NCBI RefSeq assembly: GCF_964204645.1
Contig: NC_134028.1
Coordinates: 12,687,001 to 12,751,000, forward strand
Direction: 5' to 3'
Source: Tubulanus polymorphus
Taxonomy: Eukaryota; Nemertea; Palaeonemertea; Tubulaniformes; Tubulanidae
Length of the DNA stretch: 64,000 nucleotides
A program made the position numbers and the translations under genes. Positions 9,425 to 21,600 of this stretch are shown here, in pieces (positions within the stretch are counted from its first letter, which is position 1; every line of letters begins with the position of its first letter). The notes below the pieces were generated by a model that worked only from the letters and a program-made list of their open reading frames with translations, did no database searches and had not been told where the DNA came from.

Positions 9425-12400
9425 ACGATTACGATTTATTTACACTCCAACCATTTCCATGGTATATGGAGGAAAACTATTACACATGTATATACAAATA
9501 TTTACAAAACAACACTGAAATGATTAAAATTTAGAGAATGAAAACGTAACGAAATATATATATACATCAACTATTTACAATACTATATATACTATTAAAT
9601 ACATCAACTATTTACAATACTATATATACTATTGGAGGGATCTATATACATCTAAGCCGGTCTTAATGAATTTAGCTAAGTTGACCGTTGGGTTTTTCAG
9701 AATATCAAGGGTATTTAAGGTATTCAAATTCAAAAAGTTTTTGCGTTGTTCGTTAAGTAAGGTACAGTCAAACAGAAAATGGGATTCGTCACCTAAAGTA
9801 TTACAAGTGGGGCATATTCTATCGGCTCTGTCTAAATGAAGGTTTGAAAATTTGTTCACAGGTAAAATATAGGACCCGACCCTAAATTCAAATAAACTAG
9901 TTCCTAAGTCATCACCAAGTTCTATTATATACTTCTCTAACCTAATATCATTTTTATATTGCCTAAAGTTAGTGTATATCGGATTAGTATTTATGGCAGA
10001 TACAGTTTCTTGAAGGTGCTGGTCACGGAGTATCTGTTTTATTCGTTTTGAAAAAGATTTACTGTTAGTCATGAATTGCTGAGTCCAAATGCAGGACAAA
10101 CCACAGTCATCAAACGTTTTCTTTATATATGATAACCAAGGGCTCTTAAATTTATCCCTTAAAAATAAATTGAAAGATATTTTATAGAGTATTGAATTAA
10201 GTTTGGTTTGCTTTCCAGATACTGTTTAACCCAAAAGTTAATCATCCTGCGTCTAACATCTATATTCAAAGGGTAACGTCCTAGCTCTGATAAAACTTGT
10301 AAGTTGCGAGAATATTTCGTCACTTTCATTAAGATTTTACAGAAGAAGCAATAAATATTTTCTAATAAATCAAGATTTTCGTATCCCCAGATCTCACACC
10401 CATACATGGCTATTGGAGCAACACACGTATCAAATAATTTAAACATAACATCTATGGGCAATTTCAAACGTCTGCCTTTTTGAACGATCGAAAACATAGC
10501 TCTGATAGCTTTATCGTAAAGATACTTTTTTGCCTTAGCAAAGTTACCATTCCAATTGAGTTTTACTCCGAGATAAACATAATCTTCAACTACCTCTAAC
10601 TCTTGATCACCAAACATAAATTTCGAAATCGTTTTTATCCGGGATTTACTTGGCGCAAATACTAGTACTTTATTTTTCTCTGAGTTAACGGTGAGACCAT
10701 TAGCCGCGCAATATTCAAATAAGGTATCTAAGTGTAGCTGAAGGGATTCCGCATCCTCACCAAGAATAACTGTATCATCTGCGTATAGTATTATGAATAA
10801 ATTCAGTAAAGTATCAATATCCTGATCACGATTCAAATTTAGTTTTTCTATAAATGACAAAGTCGGTTTTCCACGATCAATGAAAAATTCTTCAATGTCG
10901 TTTAAGAATAACGAAAAGAGGATAGGTGAGATTTTCGCCTTGTCTTAAGCCTCTATCAGCTGCAAAGTATTGTGACATGCAACCATTTAATTTAACACAT
11001 GATTTTATGGAGTTATACATATTTTTGACTACATTGAAAAAAATTCCATTAACACTGTTAGCAATTAATTTTCGCCATAACGTTACCCTACAAATCGAGT
11101 CGAAAGCTTTCTTAAAATCAACAAAGGCGCAAAAAAGTCTTCTTCCCTGACAAAGATACAGCTCTACGATTGTTTTAAGCGTGTAAATATGATCAATGGT
11201 GGAATATTTCGATCTAAAGCCAGCCTGGGCCTCACTTATAATGTGATTCGTATCTAGGAATGTTGACAATCTTTGATTTAGGATACTTGTAAATAATTTA
11301 CCAAGACAGCTAACTAAGGTAATACCTCTATAATTATCAGGATTAGAGGGATCGCCATTCTTTTTGAAAATGGCTTTGATGACGCCTATAGACCACATCT
11401 CTGGAACATATCCTGTTTTAAGAACTAAATTGAATAATTTTTGTAATATATCAACTAAAAACGGATACTGACTAACTCCCAACAGCTCATTCGTGATTCC
11501 ATCAATGCCTGGGGCCTTATTGTTTTTGAGTAAAGAGATAGCCTTAATTACCTCATCACTGGTTATATCACTGTTCAAAATATAATTGTCATAGACAGGA
11601 TGGTCACCCACGTCTGGGGGCTCATCACCGTCATAGGTTTCATTGTTAACATTATTCAAATCATTTAATCTCATAAAATGTTCAAGAAAAATATCAATAT
11701 TTTTATTAGCCTCATTATTTTTTGTTCCGCTCGCAGAGTTTAGCATCGACCAATACTTTTTTGGGTTATTAATTTCGCATTCTCTCAATTCCTTAATAAA
11801 TTCATCCTTTTGTTTCTTCTTATTTCCTCGGATGACCTTTTAATAGTTTTTAGACGAGTTCTTAAGGGATTCAAAATTGGAAGGGGTAGGGCAACCACTA
11901 TATCTTTTTTTCATATAATTATATTTCTTCTGTGCATCTCTACAGTCCCTGCCAAACCATCTGTTGCGGACCGGTTTTTGCAGTTATTACTTTTCCTACT
12001 TTTTCTATGGTACATCAAATTACACTCATCAGCACTTGATAATAAAGAAGATACAAATCTATCGGTAAGTCCATTAATGTCATCTGGCGATTGATTTCCT
12101 AGATCTTGCAACCCGTCCAATAATAACTTATCTAAATCATTATCTCGTAATCTTGATTCTACATTCAGGAAAAATTGATTTGATCTAGTACTGTCCCACC
12201 TAATTGAAGTGTTAAAGTTCGCGTGTTCATTACCCCTTTCATTATCGCTAGCAATGGTGTCCCTAGAATTCGTATACACGCACAGATTAATAGGATTATG
12301 TCCATCAGATAATAATGGGTCAAAAGGCATTATTTCAAAGTCCTCAACATAACCAAACAGTTCTAAATCACACACAAAATAATCGATGACACTAGTGTTC

Positions 12401-13025
12401 CTAAAAGTATAATTACCTGTCTGATCATTGCCATTGAGGATAAATATTGAATGGTTCTTACACAAATCTATTAGTTGATAGCCTGTATTATTCTTTCTTT
12501 TGTCCTGATTATTTCTAGTTGTGGGAACGCCTAAATTAATCAATGAGTCAACAATAGGGTCTAAGTTATCATCTTGAATTATCTGATTATCAGGTTCCAA
12601 AAAGTCTGGCATACAAGCGGTGTGAGCATTAAAGTCACCAGAAATTAACACATTGAAATCATACTCAACTTTCAATTGCAATAACTCTATTTCAATTTCT
12701 CTGATAGCTATTTCTGAATAATAACGACTATTTTCTGGAGGAATATAAATTACACCTAAAAGTACATGTTTGTCGCGATTAAATAAATCTTTATCTAATA
12801 AATACCAAGATACAAACTGAGAGTCAGTGGAAATTGGTTTTATTTTATTTTTCATGAACTTCCTATATATGATACCGACGCCACCTGATCCTTTTTTTGA
12901 AAACTTTTTCCTATTTTTAAAGTGCGCCATATGGGAGGCGGGCAAGCTACAACCTAAATTACCGTCTAAATCATCTAAGTGAGTTTCAGTTAGACATGTG
13001 ATGTCATTATTGCTAATTATGTGAA
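9425..13025 (-). mobile_element. LINE (non-LTR retrotransposon) copy 1, 5'-truncated
   Basis: Minus-strand element with endonuclease, reverse transcriptase and a Cys/His tail. Its 3' end (low coordinates) has a duplicated ~38-bp AT-rich block at about 9555-9630 and a simple tail of AATCGT units at 9418-9436, as in many LINEs. It is about 97% alike to copy 2 by eye. The 5' boundary is near 13022, where similarity to copy 2 (24750) stops in the middle of the endonuclease start, so this copy is 5'-truncated. Confidence 0.9.
9629..13025 (-). pseudogene. LINE ORF2: apurinic-type endonuclease and reverse transcriptase, frameshifted
   Basis: Encodes the target-nicking endonuclease and reverse transcriptase used for target-primed reverse transcription. 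Endonuclease piece (11911-13025): [53 protein letters not shown] and LLSDGHNPI cover the EEP motifs. RT pieces: NNKAPGIDGITNELL, NPDNYRGITLVSCLGKL, FCAFVDFKKAFDS, GLRQGE and the active site [10 protein letters not shown] (about 10780). The C-terminal piece (9629-10099) has [17 protein letters not shown], a Cys/His knuckle common after CR1/Jockey-group RTs. Frame breaks lie near 11965, 10917 and 10230; the last is one missing A relative to copy 2. Clade beyond the CR1/Jockey/L2 broad group is not certain. Confidence 0.88.
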
Positions 13026-13742
13026 ATTTACATACAGCGCCACCCGTTGATAGTAAAACTAACCCGAGCAATACGGGTGTTAAGTAGATACGCTAGCAAA
13101 CCGGCATTCTCATAATGTGTCAGATCAAACATCATACCGCATCCCCGCAAAAATTGGTAGTTCAGCAAACCGGAGCTTTCATTTGCCTATCTAGACTACC
13201 CCGCCAGTACGGGTAGCCGAGCAAACCGGAAAACTCATAATGCGAGCAAACCGGAAAACTCGTAATGCAGGATTACCCACGTTGGAGCAGTAACGAATCT
13301 TGAATTGAATTAATGGGCGGTCCAGGAATTCCGTACATATCTGCAATACCGTAGGCCTACAGTACGGTGTTTTCCCTACTTTATTACTGCAAAACATGAG
13401 TTTTAATGTGAAAGATAACAGTTCAATAAATGAGGATTTGAATTTGAATTTTCGGAGCCCCCCGCGGGCGCTTGTGCTGCCATCTCATTCGGCAATTTCT
13501 GGTCCCTTTACTTCCGTTAAAAGAATACGGTATGTGTTGATGTCCTGTTTCTTTAATTTCAATCCGCTATCATCTGAATTTTGAAATGTGTAAACATATT
13601 TTTCTGCCATAAATCAAAAAGTGCATCGTTTTTATTCATTAATAGATATCTCACCAAATATATTGAAAACAAGATGACAAGATATGATTGTCGATTATGT
13701 ACAGTTCTCGATGCTCATTATTGTTTATGTGTAGGGTGGTGA
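13026..13742. other. Non-coding; short degenerate direct repeats
   Basis: A unit beginning AGCAAACCGG and often ending CTCATAATG occurs four times (near 13095, 13154, 13219, 13245); the last two are a 26-bp tandem pair. Nothing else recognised. Confidence 0.5.
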
Positions 13743-14947
13743 CACTGGGGCTCGTATCAGAGTTGTAGGTAATGTAAAAACGATAATCTGTTAATCCAAT
13801 GTCTATAGTATATGAAATAACAAGGGGGCTGACGACGCTCATAAACTACTCAACTGCAGTCGCTTACTATTTCGTTATTTCTCATCCAATTTTGATAATC
13901 CAGGCGTGATATGAAAGCTAATAGCTTCCTGCTTCTAACGAAACTAAACCCGTTAACTTCCAATGAAAAGTTCGTGAATTGTATGTCTTTGAACACGAAA
14001 TTAGGGCCTAAATTGCCTGGACCAAAAATGCTATGTCACGGTTTTTGCCGATTTCAAAATTCAAAACGTTGAGTTCGACACGAAATCCTTTACCGATTTT
14101 GATGGTCGAGGGCTTTAAATGCGCTAAAAATTCTATATTTTTTAAATATTTTTGTTGTTTTGTTAATCCATCTTCCTATCTTCCAGCTTTGCAAACGCGA
14201 ATTTTCTGATTTTACGTCAATTCACAAACTCCATGCGCGATATCAAAATTGCGACTGTCATCTACAATGCTTAGCGCAATGCCGAACCGAAATGAATTTT
14301 ATTTCCAATTTATTTTCTGTGTATATTTACGCGAAATTCAGAATCTATTATAATCTGATCATGTTTTTTCTAGCTTAAATAAGATAAAACATTATTTGAT
14401 TGAATTGTTACGAAATAAAATTCACGCGGCAAGTTCAAGGTCGCCATCTTGAGATTGCGTGTCGAGTGCGTGAATTGACGTAAAATCGGAAAATTTGTGT
14501 TTGCAAAGCTGGAAAATATGGATTAACGAAACAACCGCAATATCCAGAAAATATAGAGTGTTTTGCGCATTCGAAGCGCTCGACCATCAAAATCGGTGAA
14601 TGATTTCGTGTCGAACTCAACGTTTTAAATTTTGAAATCGGCAAAAACCAGTGTCATAGCATTTTCGGTCCAGGCGATTTCTGCCATAATTTCGCGTTCA
14701 AAAACATATAATTCAAGAACTATTCATTGGAAGTTAACAGGATTAGTTTCGTTAGAAGCAGGAAGCTATTAGCTTTCATATCATGCCTGGATTATCAAAA
14801 TCGGATGAGAAATAACGAAATAGTAAGCGACTGAAGTTGAGTAGTTAGTGAGCGTCGTTAACCCCCTTGTTATTGTATATATACTATAGACTGGATTAAC
14901 AGATTATCGTTTTTACATTACCTACAACTCTCATACAAGCCCCTGTA
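13743..14947. mobile_element. Foldback element with ~500-bp inverted arms (hAT-like)
   Basis: The left arm (13743 to about 14260) is the reverse complement of the right arm (about 14430-14947), with a ~170-base centre. Outer ends read CACTGGGGCTCGTATC and, on the other strand, TACAGGGGCTTGTATG. The 8-bp sequence GGTGGTGA lies just outside both ends (13735-13742, 14948-14955), as expected for a hAT-type 8-bp target duplication. No transposase ORF, so non-autonomous. A third single arm is at 28170-28640, ending in CAGGGCTCGTATGAG on the minus strand. Confidence 0.8.
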
Positions 14948-15344
14948 GGTGGTGATACGGAATCTGATCATCTGATTTGCGATATACGTAGGCCTAAATA
15001 AACGAGTATCATCCGTTATTTAAGCCCACCATGAGTATTTAGCAGAAGGCATTAACACTGGTCACTTGACTGGGTGGGTGCATAGGGACCTGACAAAAAA
15101 ATTTTCGGCCCCAGTATCATTGGTACTATATATATAAAGACAAGGGAGCAAACCTCGTGAGATCGGTATGTCACTTCAACAGTTCGTAACTTCGTTATTG
15201 ATAATTCAATCCGCTTCAAGTAAGATTATTCTTAAAGATAACGAATTTCTGCGTTAGACTGGGTGGTTTGAGAAAGATTTGAGTGCCTTTGAGATAGTTA
15301 AATTGTTCGATTAATCCGAAAAAATCTGCAAAATCTATCTGTAC
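14948..15344. other. No recognisable feature
   Basis: Non-coding sequence between two inverted-repeat structures; nothing supportable seen. Confidence 0.4.
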
Positions 15345-16005
15345 CGCACCAGCCTGGAAGAAAATATGACCATGATTTTTGAAAACAAACGGCGCTTTCG
15401 ACCAGAAATTCTGAACCGATTTTTACAAACGAGGGCTTTTTGGAAAGCTTAGACTCGGATCTTACCTCTGCATATCGTTATTTCTGATTAAAATGATAAT
15501 CCTGTCTGTAGCGAACGCAAAATTTGACCGAGATTGAAAACGGGTTTCAAAATCGCGACACAGCGGCCATTAATCATAGCTCCACGCTTAATACGAAAAT
15601 TTAGAATTCAAATAAAAAACTTTTGACGCGGAAACACATCCCAAATTAGACAAAATATCTTGCATTTATGTAATTAATCTAAGAATATTTGTTTCGCGTT
15701 GTAGTTATTCTTAAAATGCGCAAAAATATGATTAGAAAATATCGCGTGATAGCATTGAGTGCGGTACTCATCAGCTGGCTCCACCATGCGGCGACCGCGA
15801 TAATTAGAGGAGCCGTTTTCAATCTCTGCCCGGTTTTATATTCCCTATAAACAGGATTATCAATTAAAACGGAAATAACAATGCTCAGAAGTAAGTTCAG
15901 GGTCCAATCTTTCCAAAAAGTCCTCGTTTGTAAAAAATCGGTTCAAACTTTCTGGTCCAAAGCACAGTTTATTTTCAAAAATCATGGTCATATTTATTCC
16001 CAGGC
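15345..16005. repeat. Second long inverted repeat, ~230-bp arms
   Basis: Left arm about 15345-15590, right arm about 15790-16005, in reverse complement with roughly 80% match. For instance AATATGACCATGATTTTTGA at 15363 pairs with TCAAAAATCATGGTCATATT at 15975. The centre is about 200 bases. One arm shows a 61-codon ORF, but the other arm does not preserve it, so I treat it as non-coding. No clear target duplication. Confidence 0.7.
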
Positions 16006-16319
16006 AACAGCTGACGATGTAAAGACTGGTAACCAGGTACCACATGGTGGCAGCACTTGACGGCCCAATTTCGGTTGTTGGTTCGAGTCCTGGTACTTTT
16101 CATATTTTTATTATGAATCTACGAGCGTAGTCCTTCTAAAATCAATTTTATTTTACAATATTATCTCATATTTATCAATGTAGCCTGCAATGAATTCACC
16201 TTAGAGTCTGGAACTCAACATCATAGTGATGACTTCCCGTACCAGTCCTTCGTATGCTGCTTCCAGCGTCATCGCTAAATTTGCGATTTTTGGTGATTTT
16301 TTGACATTTTTAGCCCACT

Positions 16320-17398
16320 TGGGACTTTAGTCCCAGCGGGCTATTGCGTTCACTTTTCGTCCGTCGTCCGTCATAGCATCCGTCTGTAGACGGAATCCAG
16401 TTATTTTGGGAAGTTCTGAAGACGCTTCAAGGTATTGTCTTGATTTTTGGTTTATACTTGTATCTACCCTAGACACAACTTCAGCCCAAAAACTGGCCCT
16501 GTCAGAATCAAGATGGCCGACTGGCAGCCATTGTTGTTCGTCAAAATCAGCACTTTTTACACTTTTTCAGGAAAATTTTGAAGACGCTTAAATCAATTAC
16601 CTTGATCTTCCGTAAATATTTCCCAAAGGCCCATCACCATAAGAAAAATTGCGTCGATGGGACTCAAGATGGCCGTCCTATGACCTTTTTAGTGCCCAAA
16701 AATGTCAATTTTGGCCCAAATTCTGAGTCTTGTAGCTTCCTACTGGTTTGCCATTTCTCATTGCAATTTGTGAAGGGATTCTTTGGAAAGGGATGTTTTA
16801 TACCTGAGCCAGGTATATTTGATCGGCCAATTATGACGCAATTGGCGGCCATCTTGGTATCATCAGAACTCATTTGTAGGTGGGAAAAAGTTTTTCCACA
16901 TTATATTGATACCTAAGCATATTTTGTTACCACAATCAATTGCAAAGTTGTAGCTCGTGACATTGTCTATGTTTGTGGTGAGTTTTAAGGACGTTAGTTA
17001 TTCTATATGGTAACCAGGGGGCGTTGAATAGTAGAATAACTTAGTATTTCCTTATTAGATTGGTACCTAGGCATATTTTGTTACCATGATCAATTGCAAA
17101 GTTGTAGTTGACATGTTCTATTATTGTGGTGACTTTCAAGGTCATTAGGTTTTGCATATGGTCACCAGGGGGCATTGAATAGTAGAATTACTTAGTATTT
17201 TCAGATTAAAGTGGTAACAAGGCATATTTTGTTATCACAATCAATTACAAAATCGTAGCTGCTGACATGTTCTATGATTGTAGTGAGTTTCAAGGTCATT
17301 GGTTTTTGAATATGGTCACCAGGGGTTGTTGAATATTGAAATTGTTAGATTGTTGAGCATTCGACTTCCCATTGGGCATGGTGTCCCTGGACCTCTAG
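16320..17398 (+). mobile_element. Helitron/pearl-like non-autonomous repeat with tandem ~155-bp units
   Basis: Starts near GGGACTTTAGTCCCAGCGGG, then holds stretches with AAGATGGCCG, then three tandem units marked by GCATATTTTGTTACCA at about 16917, 17073 and 17222 (spacing 149-156). It ends with the small hairpin GTCCCTGGAC followed by CTCTAG and T (17395-17398 is CTAG). A hairpin close to a CTRR end and a satellite core recall the Helitron-related pearl elements of bivalves. A related copy lies at 30455-31425. The 5' end is not fixed. Confidence 0.5.
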
Positions 17399-18647
17399 TT
17401 TATTTACAGAAAAATGTATTGTATAATCGATACAACAATAGGCTTTCAATTTGCAATCAACATTCCCAAAGCATGTTTTTTTCGCAAAAATAAAATTATT
17501 GATGCTCAAAGCCTTGTACCTCCAAATGAGGGATGAAAATTAATGAGCACTTGTATGAGCACTTTGGCCTAGAGGTTGTACTAGACTAGGTAACCTATTA
17601 CGAGGGTGTCGGTATCGTGTTGTGTATGTTTACCGCGAACCAAAGCACGCCATTTTTACAGTCATTGACTTATCGAAAGATCCGATAAATGGGGTTAAAT
17701 CCGCTGCAAAAAAAAGATCCAGCAATTTGTATTCAAGATTATTTCCGATTATATTGGGTTGAAAGGTGATAGAAGTTGATATTGAAAAGATTTTTGAATA
17801 ATATTTTATTAATAATTCATTCGGATAGATTTATTTTACAAGGTGAATTAATATGCGGATGACTAAATCACTCGGGTGTGAATGGGCACCTTGCACCAAG
17901 GGTCGGTACCGTAGCAGTCTTAAATTCCTTGTTTTTTGCTGGGAAAATCAGTGGGAATCTTTAACTTCGAAAGGTTGGCAGACAATGTCCTTGAAAGTCC
18001 TAATTTTTACAGGCAGACCGAAATTATCACCGAGTTGTATGACAGTGTGGCATGTGTTTATTCATTTAGGCTACTGCAGACGTATTGCGTAGCAGCTGTT
18101 GGCGTCTAGCCATACTACGCGAGGCAAGCGTGCGCTGGCAGATAACTAGTATCTCACACTGCATACACTACAGTGACATAGTGGCATAGGCTCATATTGA
18201 TGCGCACGTTATGAATACCTTTATCATAGATTTGCATTTAAGTTATTATCGGTCACATTATTACTATTAAGACTTTGAAAGTGATATACATTGGTTTGTC
18301 GATCTTTTTGTACTATAATCGGCCATAACAAATCGATCTGACGTATTTGTCCCTGCCTACCACTGTCTTGAGGCGCCCAGTTCCACCATAGTGTTAAGGG
18401 CAGTTGTGAAGCGAACAGATCTGCCTAATTAAAAGAGTAAGAATGATCAATGTAATATGTTTTCATTGATATAATTTTAAAAAAATTTGCCTTGAGAGCA
18501 CAGGACCATTGGTCCTCTAGTTGAAAATATGGTTTTTGCCAGTTTGATTATTAGGAATATTCCGCGCATAGCTAGATCTCAAGTAATCGTGAAAGGGTTC
18601 CTCATTGTTTTCAAAGTCTTACAATTATATTGCTTTTCATTTTACAG
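17399..18647. other. Upstream region of RPL38; no gene recognised
   Basis: Non-coding sequence that should hold the RPL38 promoter and first non-coding exon, but I could not identify either with confidence. At 18502-18520 a hairpin AGGACCATTGGTCCT is followed by CTAG, resembling the 3' end of the Helitron-like repeats. Confidence 0.4.
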
Positions 18648-18673
18648 GATAAACAGAAGAGTCATTGAAAATG
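18648..18673 (+). CDS. RPL38: RPL38 exon with start codon
   Basis: Pyrimidine-rich TGCTTTTCATTTTACAG precedes 18648, and the donor gtaagt directly follows the ATG at 18671-18673. Bases 18648-18670 would be 5' untranslated; only the ATG is coding. The upstream first exon was not located. Confidence 0.75.
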
Positions 18674-21600
18674 GTAAGTAAATTTAGAATATTAGATTTT
18701 AATTGATCTGTTAGAGCATGCAGGCATTGTTGATGCTTCATGTCTGGTAGGGAGTTGGTGACGTGGAATAGGGGCCTATACAGGGTTCGTAGCGGGCCTT
18801 GAAATCCTTGAATAGCCTTGAATTGTCTAAAGGAAATGGCCTTGAATATAGCACTTTGGTCTTGAAAATTGATTTTAGGGCCTTGAATTTCGAAAATGTT
18901 GGAAATCTGTATGTGACCTCGTATGAATTTTATTTGAATATTTTTTCATATCGTGAAAAATATTTTTTTGAAAAAAAAAAATAGTTTCCAATGCCGCACC
19001 TACCTGTACCTTACAAAATTTTGGACGTAGACCATAAACAAATGTTTATCTTTGGTCTTATTTGACTATAAAATAATTCTTTAAGAAAGATAAAATACAA
19101 TATAAACTTCTAGAACTATGAAGTCACAAATTAAAATGATTTTTTCAGCAATGCCCCTTACTCCAAACAAACTCTGGCATTCAAGGTAAACCACACTTTG
19201 CGCATGGGCAATTTATTGTTTATGGTCACCAGGGGGCGTTGGATATTGAAATTGTTAGTTGAGCATTTGAAAACAACTTCCCAAGTGGGCATGGTGTCCC
19301 TGGACCCCTAGTTACTTATTGTCTTCCGACGTTTTTTCATCATTTTGCTTATTCATCGTTTCACCTTATTAGGGATCATTCATTTATTACGCAGGCATAA
19401 AATTTGAATTTTTCAACCCCCCTCCCATCTGCATGCAAAATCGGCCATATTTTCATATACATTAAGCAATACAGTACGCAATTGCACTGACCCTGCCCCC
19501 TCCCCAAATGCGTACGTAATATATGAATGATCCCTTATCGTTTTACCTGTTCACTGTTTCACCTTTCCATCGTTTCATCTTTTCCTCATCATTTCACTAT
19601 GTTTTTAACATCATTTCATTACCTTGACTTTACATCATCTTTTCACTATCTTTCTAAGTAATGCTATATCTTGGTGGTTATCGCCCGCCATAGGCTACGC
19701 GTACTAGTGTGCTCATGTCCTTGTGTTGATGATCATAAATAATATCATGAATAGCGCCACTGCGGGCGGTATGTGTACTAAAAGCATGGAGTGAAGGATA
19801 AATAAATGACAAATTTATGGCTAATTCGAGCTATTTTTCGATCAGTCACATCTCAGATCATTATATATATACTAGTTTCTTTTGCCCTTTAAATGCTCCC
19901 GTAATAACGCGCCTCGCTTTCCACCCATGGCCACACTATTTACAATACATTCCTATAGTAATGCATTGTTAGTTTGCTCCTTAATACTGCCATCCAGATT
20001 TAGTCTAACCAATTTTAATATTTAATTTTAATTTTTTTTGAATGAATTTAGTCTTTAGGCTATGTGTCAGTGTACAATGCTTCAAGACAATCAATGAGAC
20101 ACTCCCTTACAGTTCACCAATTAGCGAACTTTCATTACAATGGTGTGGTCTTTTATACCATCACTCACTGTTAGAATAGTTAAGTAACACTGTCGTCTAT
20201 CCTGAGAGTAACGGGGTCAATAAAGCAGAGATGAGAATTCCCCACGGTTTTTTAGCAAAAATAATATACATGTATACTTTTAATCGCGCTGCTGTTTTAA
20301 TTCACCATTAATTAATTATTACTCACACAATCAGTTAGACATCTGTCAATTCGACACCTGTGATAACAGTTTGTTTTGTAATTAATTGTGCGCTCAAACA
20401 TGTCTGTCAACTTTTATAGTATTATATAAATAGAATGTAAATCCATGAACAGCAGTTGAGTTTGAGACGAGTCTTGGAGCCTGATAAATCTTGCAGGCAA
20501 ATTCCCAAGCTACTCGATTGAGAATCTAAAGAATAAAATCGTCTACGTTTAGTGCTGAAAACTACTAGCTTTCTCATTGTTGCATAACTCAGGATTTAAT
20601 CGTAGCTGGAGCTTCCCCGAAAGACGAGTTAGAACAATTAGTTTTGTTTAAGTTTCCCACGAATTTCAGTATTGAAAAATATCATTTTTCCAAATAGTCC
20701 AAAAAGGATGTAAAAGTATGGGGGTGGGTTGATGATGGTCTCACTCAGCAGGTCTGGCATGATTGTTGGTAATAGGGTGAACAGGGTTTGAATTTCATGA
20801 CGGCAATCGACGGCTTTTGCCGACTGTATTAGTACATAGCCATTGATCTATCTTTGTACCAATGGCTTCAAAATGTCGACTTTTAAATTTCTTTAAAATG
20901 CCATTGACAATTTCAATCACTGACACCAGATTTTGTAATAGAAATTCTGTAAAATTTCTGAACAGTTTACCATGAAATTGAAAGTCACAGGGGCTGATGC
21001 CTTAACTGTATGCCATACAGTGCTGCCACCTTGCAAAATTCCTGTGCTAGCACCAACTAATTCCGTACAGTGCTGTCACCTAACAAAAACAACTGCTATT
21101 GACATGAAATTTGATCTGAATTTTTAAACTTACAATACACAGTAGTCCCAATATTCATTCCTTCAGTAGTTTAATTTAATGGTCATGCACAGTGCCATAT
21201 TCTATCATTGAGAAATTATAGATTATTAGAATATAACTATGTTATAAGTTCTTTCATACATTTAGAATCAATTATTCAATTTCAATCACATATCATTATG
21301 AACTTACCCAAATCTAATGATTTCATTTTTTAGTGTTTAATTTTTACAAATATTGTTGACAATATTATAATTTATTTGATATACATTTAAATGATCAAGT
21401 CAAGAAACCAAATAACATTGACTTTCATATAGAATTAGTTTTCAATGTTCATGGAATACATAATTAACCGGACATTGTTTTCAAGATAGGCACTTGCTGT
21501 GGTGAGTGCTAGACTTGCTGCGGATCGCTTCCGCCATCCACAGCATTTCTGAAAGCAACTTCCTGTGGATGACAAATTCTGGAATTTGGTCCCTGGGTGA

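Noticed and set aside
9924-12094. + strand ORFs inside LINE copy 1
   Set aside because: They are antisense to the endonuclease/RT genes and carry no domain.
15860-16045. 61-residue ORF with protein-like composition
   Set aside because: The inverted partner arm does not keep the frame.
16060-16095. B-box-like GGTTCGAGTCC suggesting a tRNA or SINE
   Set aside because: No A box or cloverleaf arms could be formed around it.
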